13,993 bases of DNA from DAOUMU01 sp034409055. GTDB taxonomy: Bacteria > Chloroflexota > Anaerolineae > 4572-78 > J111. Made by a program: the position numbers and the translations under genes. This document shows, in pieces, positions 6,801-11,518 of the stretch (position 1 is the first letter of the stretch; each line of letters starts with the position of its first letter). The stretch spans positions 1 through 13,993 of the forward strand of contig DAOUMU010000027.1 in the NCBI GenBank assembly GCA_034409055.1. The letters run 5' to 3'. Below the pieces are notes generated by a model, which made no database searches, had not been told where the DNA came from, and worked only from the letters and a program-made list of their open reading frames with translations.

Positions 6801-8667
6801 TACCGCTGGCGACCATCAAATCTGAATGAGTCTCCTGAGCACGCCGGGCAAACTCTGCCAACAGGGCGGTTTTGCCCCGGCCTGCCTCGCCGGTGACAAA
6901 GACTACCCGACCGTGACTATCAAGCGCCTCGGCCAGATACTGGTTTAATTGGGCCAACTCCTGCTCACGAGCCACGAAAAGCGCAGGAGGGCTGGGGTGG
7001 AGGGGAGCAACGGAGAGAAAAGCGGGCAGCTTTGGTGAGATGTCCGGTGAGGGAACCGGAGCGGGCGGGGGAGGCTCCAGCGTACCAACCTGGATCTGTT
7101 CAAATAGGGTGGTCGTTTCCGCGGCGGGCTCTACGCCAAACTCTTCTGCCATAATCCGGCGGCAGGTCTCGTACTGGGCCAGGGCCGCCACCCGTTGGCC
7201 GCTGTAAGCCAGCAAGCGCATCAATTGCTGGTGAGCCTCTTCCAGCAGCGGGTCCAGTTGCAGCAACTGCCGGGCGTGGCTAATACCGGCTTTGTAGCTG
7301 CCCTGGTCCAGATGATAGATTATCAATTCAGATAGCGCATCCAGCACCTGTTGCCGCCAGTTTTCCCGTTCGACCGTCAGCCACTCCTCGAAACCCAATG
7401 CGCCCCGCAGATGGAACCCTTCCAAAAAATCGCTCCGGTAGAGGGCAACGGCTGCTTCAGCCTGGGCCGCCATTTCAGCCGTGGTCAGACCGCCCGGCTC
7501 TTGAATGGGTGCCAACTTTGCGGTCAACTCGGCCACATCCAGCCAGACGTTGCCCGCCGGGTTCAGGGCCACCGTCTCCCGGGTGATGGTGACGTACGGT
7601 CCCAGATGCTTGCGCAGGCCGGTCAGCACCGTCCGCAGGTTAGACATCGCCTGCCGCTGGGGGCGGTCGTCCCACAGTAAGTCGGCCAGCACCTCCCTCG
7701 GCTGGGGACGCCCGGTGCAGGCCAGGTAAGTAAATAGCGCTTCAACCCGGCGCGAGCCAATACTCGTGACCGGTTCACCCCCGCGCTGAAGCTGCAATCC
7801 CCCAAACGTGAATATTTCCAATAAATCGTCAGGTTTTTCCTGAACACCACCGGCAGCTTCGTCCGCCGCCAGCCCGGTCAGTTCTCTGGCCATCTCGCCA
7901 GCGGTGGCATATCGATCGGCCGGCTTTCGAGCCAGGGCAGTCCTAAGTACATTCGCCACACCAACTGGCACGTCCTCAGGCCACGTTTCAGGTAGCTCTA
8001 GCGGCCTGAGGTGGGCATTCATCACAGCCACCGGCGTTTCACCCTGAACGACCTTCTCCCCGATCAGCATCTCGTACAGAATGCAGCCCAGGGCGTATAT
8101 GTCCATCTGCGGCGTGGCCGCTACACCTTCCCAGGCTTCCGGCGCGATGTAGTGCGGCGTGCCCACGATGTCTCCGGACACGCTCATACTGCTTTCGCCC
8201 ACCAGCTTGGCCAGGCCGAAGTCGCTCAGCAGCGGACCACGTTCCGGGTCTAACAGAATGTTGGCCGGTTTCAAGTCCCGGTGCAGGATGTCCTGGGCAT
8301 GGGCGTAATCCAGCGCCTCCGCGACTGCGGTGGTGATCTCCACTGCCTCTGGCCACGGGAGGCGTCCCCGCCTGGTGATAAGTTCAGCCAGACTTGGGCC
8401 GTCCACCAGGCGCATCACGATGAACAGTCGCCCCTCTACCTCACCCACATCGTAGATAGGGACGATGCGGGGATGATCCAGGCGGGCAATCATTCTCGCT
8501 TCTCGCTGAAAACGCTTCACCCTGGTCGTATCACCCAGCAGGGCGGGTCTCAGTTCCTTCAGCGCCACCAGCCTATCCAAGACTGTGTCACGGGCGCGGT
8601 AGACGATGGCAAAACCACCCTGGCCAATCTCATCCAGGATTTCGTATCGGCCAACTTTCTCCGTCAT
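3820..8667 (-). CDS. Fused Ser/Thr kinase - SARP/BTAD activator - ATPase - TPR - solute-binding-domain regulator
   Basis: This 1615-residue protein joins domains usually found in separate proteins. Residues 7-270 are a complete Hanks-type kinase (GQGGFAIVY, VALK Lys37, HRDLKPAN with Asp131, DFG 149-151, APE 175-177). About 281-375 is an OmpR/SARP-type winged helix and about 376-535 the bacterial transcriptional activation domain. About 565-1000 is a STAND/AAA-like ATPase with Walker A GEAGRGKT near 590-597 and Walker B LLVLLDDLQWAD near 750. TPR-like helices span about 1010-1105. From about 1110 to the end is a family-5 (peptide/nickel) solute-binding domain (TLDPALTIDY, FSGLV, LRDDIRWSDGAPVTAHDFEYAWKR in segments). 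No signal peptide or transmembrane helix exists, so the ligand domain should face the cytoplasm, as in SgrR. The start at 8667 is chosen because AAGGAGG lies 6 bases upstream; an upstream ATG at 8712 lacks this. Likely role: ligand- and phosphorylation-controlled transcription activator. Confidence 0.92.
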   Translation of the reverse strand: MTEKVGRYEILDEIGQGGFAIVYRARDTVLDRLVALKELRPALLGDTTRVKRFQREARMIARLDHPRIVPIYDVGEVEGRLFIVMRLVDGPSLAELITRRGRLPWPEAVEITTAVAEALDYAHAQDILHRDLKPANILLDPERGPLLSDFGLAKLVGESSMSVSGDIVGTPHYIAPEAWEGVAATPQMDIYALGCILYEMLIGEKVVQGETPVAVMNAHLRPLELPETWPEDVPVGVANVLRTALARKPADRYATAGEMARELTGLAADEAAGGVQEKPDDLLEIFTFGGLQLQRGGEPVTSIGSRRVEALFTYLACTGRPQPREVLADLLWDDRPQRQAMSNLRTVLTGLRKHLGPYVTITRETVALNPAGNVWLDVAELTAKLAPIQEPGGLTTAEMAAQAEAAVALYRSDFLEGFHLRGALGFEEWLTVERENWRQQVLDALSELIIYHLDQGSYKAGISHARQLLQLDPLLEEAHQQLMRLLAYSGQRVAALAQYETCRRIMAEEFGVEPAAETTTLFEQIQVGTLEPPPPAPVPSPDISPKLPAFLSVAPLHPSPPALFVAREQELAQLNQYLAEALDSHGRVVFVTGEAGRGKTALLAEFARRAQETHSDLMVASGNCNAYSGLGDPYLPFRDVLGMLTGDVESKWAAGAISSEHARRLWGLLPHTVQTLLDEGPDLLDVFVSSSGLAKRVSGTFPEQTGWLEQLKALSERAKAGAGGLEQRQLFEQVTQVLHTLSARQPLLVLLDDLQWADSASINLLFHLVRRSQDGRILIVGAYRPSDVVLDHPARDREARRHPLEPVLNEFKRLFGEIELDLGKIPATEGRAFVDALLDSEPNRLGEAFRAALFRQAKGHALFTVELLRDMQERGDLVQDKEERWIEGPALDWQALPARVEAIIEQRLGRLDEELQEILTMASVEGEVFTAQVVARMQELGERQLLRRLSRELVQRHRLIRDQGEIEVGENRLSRFLFRHVLFQQYLYDRLSPGERRLLHGEMATLLEELYQDQTDEIAIQLARHYVEAGQGAKAVDYLLQAGDQARLAYAHEAAISHYRQALIFLKGQGDDERAAQTLMKLGLTYHNAFDFEQSRLAYEEAFALRQVGQPFARPSTPHTIRVLWPDDPPTLDPALTIDYSPIVGHLFSGLVATTPELDVVPDVAQRWEILDGGRKYVFYLRDDIRWSDGAPVTAHDFEYAWKRILAPRPATGSLAASLLYDVKGARAFHRGEAGPEAVGVRALDAVTLAIELEGPVGYFLSLLTYSVTYPVPRHTVETHGEDWTAVDKIVTNGPFRLESWQRGERLVLTRNEMYHGQFRGNVEKVECLLLGGDIWSLADWDTRSLALYETGDLDVMRIAEAVGQARQKYAQDHVSFPMFWTIYVSFDLSQPPFNDLRVRRAFALAIDSARYQYEVTKGLFVPATGGFLPPQMPGYSAGIGLPYDPAQARRLLAEAGYPDGHHFPKVKALGGTKQEAEYVQAQWRENLGIEVEWEVLDIVTAHEMASREIPALFFVAWGANYPDPDSFLRVCFQQPYHNWHHEAYNSLVEEARQLTDQEQRMKLYRQADRILMEQIPLTPLFYGRLHFLVKPWVRNLRIAPTWEAFWKDVIIEPH

Positions 8668-8673
8668 TCTTGG

Positions 8674-8680
8674 CCTCCTT
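8674..8680 (-). promoter_or_regulatory. Ribosome binding site deciding the start of the giant regulator
   Basis: On the minus strand AAGGAGG precedes ATG 8667 by 6 bases. The alternative in-frame ATG at 8712 would add 15 low-complexity residues before the kinase domain and has no comparable site. The start at 8667 places the kinase glycine loop about 15 residues from the N-terminus, which is usual for this family. Confidence 0.75.
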
Positions 8681-8749
8681 TGCCTGGTAGCTGTCAGTAG
8701 CCCCCCACTCAAACGAAGGTTGCACCTCAGCCCCTCAACCAGGCCCTAC

Positions 8750-8800
8750 ACGTTTTCTAAACGTTTTCTAAGCCATTTCTGAACGCCTGATTGCTAGAAT
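8750..8800 (+). promoter_or_regulatory. SARP-type promoter: three heptamers at exact 11-bp spacing before a -10 box
   Basis: ACGTTTTCTAA is tandemly repeated at 8750-8760 and 8761-8771, with a weaker third copy at 8772-8782. Read as heptamers these are TTCTAAA (8755), TTCTAAG (8766) and TTCTGAA (8777), exactly 11 bp apart, and a weak fourth match (CCCTACA) lies at 8744. TAGAAT at 8795-8800 is one mismatch from the -10 consensus. The place of the -35 box is occupied by the third repeat. SARP activators are known to bind direct heptamer repeats spaced 11 or 22 bp near the -35 region. The element lies between the divergent regulator gene and the 98-aa gene and points toward the latter. Confidence 0.65.
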
Positions 8801-8866
8801 GGAGACAAATAACGGTGATAACACCAAATTAATTATAAACCAAAGTAGTGGAAAGGAGAATTCAAA

Positions 8867-9163
8867 ATGATCGGTAACAATGTTCAATTCAAGAGTCGGA
8901 GCGTCATCGCGCTCCTGTTGGCGGTACTCGTGCTGACTTTGGCGGCTACCCCGGCCCTGGCCTGGTTCGATGAGGGGGACATCGAGGGAAAACCGGTCCT
9001 ACCCTGTCAGGTCATCTCCGACGGAGCCGGAGGACATACCGTCTACTGCTTTAAGCAGGTACACCACCATACCCGGCCTGTCGCTGAGCAGCCCCTGCTG
9101 CGACCGTCGATCGCCAAGGCGGAGTTAATGTTCGTGGCCGACCAGCAATTGGCGCAGCAATGA
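8867..9163 (+). CDS. Small secreted protein (98 aa) divergent from the SARP-kinase gene
   Basis: A clear Sec signal peptide is present: basic start (KSRS), hydrophobic core ALLLAVLVLTLAA and a TPALA cleavage site after residue 32. The mature peptide has about 66 residues and begins WFDEGD. It has two cysteines (Cys47 and Cys61) that could form a disulfide, and a His triplet at 66-68. AAAGGAGA lies 7 bases before ATG 8867 as ribosome binding site. I do not recognise the family. The gene is divergent from the giant regulator, has the 11-bp-phased repeats in its promoter, and is followed 23 bp after its stop by the 95-bp repeat. By analogy with afsS next to afsR, it may be the main target of the regulator, but unlike AfsS it is exported. 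A secreted signal or metal-binding peptide is possible. Confidence 0.75.
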   Translation: MIGNNVQFKSRSVIALLLAVLVLTLAATPALAWFDEGDIEGKPVLPCQVISDGAGGHTVYCFKQVHHHTRPVAEQPLLRPSIAKAELMFVADQQLAQQ

Positions 9164-9186
9164 CATCCTCATTTTAATAACTGAAC

Positions 9187-9281
9187 ATCCTCTGACCGGC
9201 GACTCATCCTCCTTTAAAAAGGCCGGTCCAGCGGCCGGTAGGTTTGCGGCAACCTGCCGGCCGTTTGTTTGTACTCATTTT
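9187..9281 (+). repeat. 95-bp intergenic element, copy 2
   Basis: This copy differs from 3574-3668 at only two positions: G to A at 9220 and G to A at 9252 in the loop of the second hairpin. It has the same two hairpins. GACCGGC (9194-9200) pairs with GCCGGTC (9222-9228) around the CCTCCTTT segment at 9208-9215, and the terminator-like stem follows. It again sits between convergent genes, the 98-aa gene and the gamma-glutamylcyclotransferase-like gene, whose stop codon it abuts. Similarity stops sharply at both ends, so it is a discrete unit rather than part of a larger duplication. Confidence 0.85.
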
Positions 9282-9284
9282 TTT
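9232..9284 (+). terminator. Rho-independent-like terminator inside repeat copy 2
   Basis: CGGCCGGTAGG (9232-9242) pairs with CCTGCCGGCCG (9253-9263), followed by a T-rich tail ending in a run of seven T. On the minus strand the GGCCGG/CCGGCC arms are followed by TTTTT, so it could also end transcription from the gamma-glutamylcyclotransferase-like gene. Confidence 0.6.
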
Positions 9285-9582
9285 ATGCCTGATAAACCCA
9301 CACCTGCCTGCCGCTAACCAGCGTGACCTTCTTTCTTTGATAAGCATCCCCTTCATACCGGTCAATTAGCTTCAACTCGGCCGGGGTGACCGTAATCACC
9401 AGCCCCTCGACCGAGTGACCAGTCTCGGGTTTGATAATCGGGTACACGCCACCGCCCAACTGAATACTGGATTTCTTGTAACCGGTCAGCCTGTCCGGCT
9501 GGCCCTGGACAACTCTGCCAAAAACCGAAAATTGGACAATCGGGTCCATTAGAGTGCCATAGACGAAGAGATGCTCTGTCAT
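9283..9582 (-). CDS. Gamma-glutamylcyclotransferase-like (AIG2/GGCT fold) protein
   Basis: The 99-residue product matches the small GGCT/AIG2-like family, whose members cyclise gamma-glutamyl amines or amino acids to 5-oxoproline. The family hallmark FVYGTL is at residues 6-11, followed by a glycine-rich strand region (LTGYK...GGGVYPII), VEGLV at 58-62 and IDRYEGDAYQR around residues 73-83. Glu77 in DRYEG aligns with the proposed catalytic acid/base of the family. The length is slightly short but complete. AAGGAT about 6 bases before the ATG is the ribosome binding site. It converges with the 98-aa gene over the 95-bp terminator-like element. A substrate cannot be assigned, since many members of this fold act on unknown gamma-glutamyl compounds. 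Confidence 0.85.
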   Translation of the reverse strand: MTEHLFVYGTLMDPIVQFSVFGRVVQGQPDRLTGYKKSSIQLGGGVYPIIKPETGHSVEGLVITVTPAELKLIDRYEGDAYQRKKVTLVSGRQVWVYQA

Positions 9583-9599
9583 CAGTCAATCCTTGTCAG

Positions 9600-9688
9600 G
9601 CGTAAAACGTAAAACGTGAAACGTGATGTTTGGAAGTGAAAGTTAATTCGGATAGAGAAGATTACGTTTTACGTTTTACACTTTACGC
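9600..9688. repeat. Inverted pair of heptamer arrays (CGTAAAA type)
   Basis: Positions 9600-9627 hold heptamers CGTAAAA, CGTAAAA, CGTGAAA and CGTGATG. Positions 9661-9688 hold the inverted counterpart, and 24 of 28 positions are complementary, so the region can fold into a long hairpin with a 33-base loop. It lies between the glycoside-hydrolase-like gene and the gamma-glutamylcyclotransferase-like gene. The heptamers resemble the array at 11185-11254. Confidence 0.75.
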
Positions 9689-9722
9689 GCTCTAAAGCAT
9701 CTGCTACCTCGACATTACTCAA

Positions 9723-11291
9723 CTACCATTGCCCTAATTTGATGTTCTTCACCTGAAAATCGTCCCAGGTGAATTCATCTTGTTGGGCATCCGGCAGCAG
9801 GCGGACGGAGGTGATGGTTATCTCGTTGTAACCGGGGCGCAGCAGCGAGACCGGCACCGGGCGGCGGACGGTCAACCAGCGGCGGGTCAGGTCTTGCTGG
9901 GGCAGGTCGGGGCGCAGGGGCTGACCATTAATAGCAGCGGTAGCCCCAATCTCGTTCTGCTGCATCATCTCCAGTTGTAAGGTCCAGTCGGTTGGGCCGG
10001 GGTCAGCCAGGTAAAAGCCGCCGGTCCAGGTCAGGCTGGGGTCGCGTCCGGCAAAAAGGGGCCACCAGGGAGGCAAGAGGTTGGTATCCCCCAAATGAAT
10101 GATGGCATCTTTGGCCAAAATCGAAACCGGGTTGGACGGCTTGACCTCGGCCACCGGCAGGCCCCGCTCTATTCGACGGCCGGCCGCCTGACGCCAGGCT
10201 TCGTAGGCCGGTCGCGGCTGGCCAGCCGGATCGAGTAGACTGTAACCACCGAAAGGATCGCCCGGCTCAGGCCGGGACAGATTCCAGACCGTGACCAGTT
10301 CCACCCAGGGCCAGTCCCGCCGAATCAAGGCCAGGGCATCGACCAGATAGGTGGCCTGCTGCGCCAGGCTGACCCCAATATCTGGCTGCTCCTGCGGCGG
10401 GTTGATTGTCCAGCCCATTTCAGTAATCCAAACCGGCTTGTGCCGGTCCCCATTTTCCACCATGATGGCCCGTAACTCGGCTAATCGCCCAAAGGCCGGA
10501 TGGTCGCTGTCACTTTCGGGGGCATCCGGAGGCTGACCGAAACTATAGGGGTGGGCAGCCAGCACGTCAAAATAGGCCGCTGCACCATGCCGGTACATTT
10601 CTTGCAAGAAAAGGCGCTCGTCCATCGCCTCGGTATCGTGGCTGTTGGTGGGAGCCAGGCCGGCCGCTACCACCAGGGTTTCGGGATCACCAGCTTTGAC
10701 CGCTTCGTAACCAACCTGGAGTAACTCGGTGAAAGCCGCCGGGTCCGGTTGGCGCCCCCCCCACTCAATGGCTAGGTTGGGCTCGTTCCAGATAATGTAA
10801 GCCCGGATACGTCCCCGGTACCGCGCGGCCACCCGTTGCACAAAATCTCGATAGTCATCCAGTTCCTCAGGCGGGGCGTTGAGGGCCAGGTCCACCTCAC
10901 TGGCCCAGGCCGGGTGCTGATCGAGGCGCACCACCAACTCCAGGCCGTAATACTCAGCCCCGGCCACAATCTGGTCCGTGGCCTGCCAATGAAACTGATT
11001 CTGAGTCGGCTCGACCTCTCGCCAGGGAAAAACCTGGACCACCGTGTCAAACTCCGCCGCCCGGGCCAGGGCCAGCGCTGGGTCATCAGCCCGCAAGGTG
11101 TGGGCAGCCAGGCGAGGGGAGTTTTGGTTATGGTTGCAGGCGGTGGTCAGGAGAAGGAAGGGGATAAGGATTAGGGTGAAAAAGGTGAGACGTGAGACGT
11201 GAAACGTGAAGCGTGAAGCGTGAAGCGTGTTGCGTGTTACGTGTTGCGTGAAGAAATGCCTGACACGTGACCCCTGGCTCCTGACCCTCAT
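9723..11291 (-). CDS. Clan GH-A glycoside-hydrolase-like lipoprotein (start uncertain)
   Basis: The core is a secreted (beta/alpha)8 glycoside hydrolase-like domain of the GH39/GH5 type. IIWNEPN near residues 165-169 gives the acid/base Glu, and ITEMGW near 288-293 gives the nucleophile Glu. A hydrophobic segment ending in LLLTTAC puts a lipobox Cys at about residue 52, so the protein is probably anchored outside the membrane. A C-terminal beta-sandwich-like domain (about 365-522) may bind ligand. The substrate is not visible. The start is a problem: the last Met before the signal segment is ATG 11291, which lies inside the end of a MITE-like element, and the codons after it translate heptamer repeats (HVTRNTLHASRFTFHVSR). 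The frame stays open to 11651, but that extension is repeat sequence and overlaps the next gene. The true start may be a non-ATG codon near 11190-11240. It lies downstream of the Asp-box lipoprotein gene on the same strand. Confidence 0.75.
   Translation of the reverse strand: MRVRSQGSRVRHFFTQHVTRNTLHASRFTFHVSRLTFFTLILIPFLLLTTACNHNQNSPRLAAHTLRADDPALALARAAEFDTVVQVFPWREVEPTQNQFHWQATDQIVAGAEYYGLELVVRLDQHPAWASEVDLALNAPPEELDDYRDFVQRVAARYRGRIRAYIIWNEPNLAIEWGGRQPDPAAFTELLQVGYEAVKAGDPETLVVAAGLAPTNSHDTEAMDERLFLQEMYRHGAAAYFDVLAAHPYSFGQPPDAPESDSDHPAFGRLAELRAIMVENGDRHKPVWITEMGWTINPPQEQPDIGVSLAQQATYLVDALALIRRDWPWVELVTVWNLSRPEPGDPFGGYSLLDPAGQPRPAYEAWRQAAGRRIERGLPVAEVKPSNPVSILAKDAIIHLGDTNLLPPWWPLFAGRDPSLTWTGGFYLADPGPTDWTLQLEMMQQNEIGATAAINGQPLRPDLPQQDLTRRWLTVRRPVPVSLLRPGYNEITITSVRLLPDAQQDEFTWDDFQVKNIKLGQW
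11185..11254. repeat. Heptamer tandem array (GTGAAGC type, 10 units)
   Basis: Ten consecutive 7-bp units run without a gap: GTGAGAC twice, GTGAAAC, GTGAAGC three times, GTGTTGC, GTGTTAC, GTGTTGC and GTGAAGA. They lie exactly where the N-terminus of the glycoside-hydrolase-like protein should begin. Short tandem heptamers of this kind are known from cyanobacterial and Chloroflexota-type genomes; the exact family was not checked. Confidence 0.85.
11271..11288. repeat. Left fragment of a CCCCTGA heptamer array
   Basis: CCCCTGG, CTCCTGA and CCCT precede the MITE-like element. The array resumes on the other side at 11467. The heptamer register is kept across the interruption, because 11285 and 11467 are 182 bp (26 x 7) apart. 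Confidence 0.7.
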
Positions 11292-11466
11292 ATGCGTCAA
11301 CTTAACGCCTTTCGAGTCACAAACTGTCATCGAGTGGCTAGCTTTGGCCCCCCTAGCCCCCCAACCCACAGGGCAAGTGAGGGGGGAACTTTGGGCCATT
11401 TCTCCCCCCTTTGGGGGGCTGGGGGGGCTTTTAAGGCGCAACATTTCCCTTAAGTTGACGCATATG
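11289..11466. mobile_element. 178-bp MITE-like element with perfect 17-bp terminal inverted repeats
   Basis: CATATGCGTCAACTTAA (11289-11305) and its exact reverse complement (11450-11466) bound a 178-bp non-coding segment with C-run and G-run arms (11348-11433) that can fold back on themselves. It splits the CCCCTGA heptamer array. Flanking tetramers are CCCT and CCCC, and array register implies an insertion of a multiple of 7 bp; 178 plus a 4-bp target duplication gives 182. Alternatively the TA inside CATATG is the duplicated target, as in IS630/Tc1 elements. No transposase is present. Confidence 0.75.
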
Positions 11467-11508
11467 CCCCTGACCCCTGGCCCCTGACCCCTGACCCCTG
11501 ACCCCTGA
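11467..11508. repeat. Right part of the CCCCTGA heptamer array (six units)
   Basis: Six perfect or one-mismatch 7-bp units (CCCCTGA, CCCCTGG, then four CCCCTGA) follow directly after the MITE-like element and end 10 bp before the stop codon of the Asp-box lipoprotein gene. Confidence 0.85.
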
Positions 11509-11518
11509 CACATTCGTT

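Noticed and set aside
8668..8712. Upstream start of the giant regulator at 8712
   Set aside because: The ATG at 8667 has AAGGAGG at ideal spacing and begins right before the kinase domain; the extension has neither.
9187..9281. Tandem short repeats and the two 95-bp copies read as a CRISPR array
   Set aside because: Only two copies exist, 5.6 kb apart, and the heptamer arrays have no spacers; no cas genes are present.
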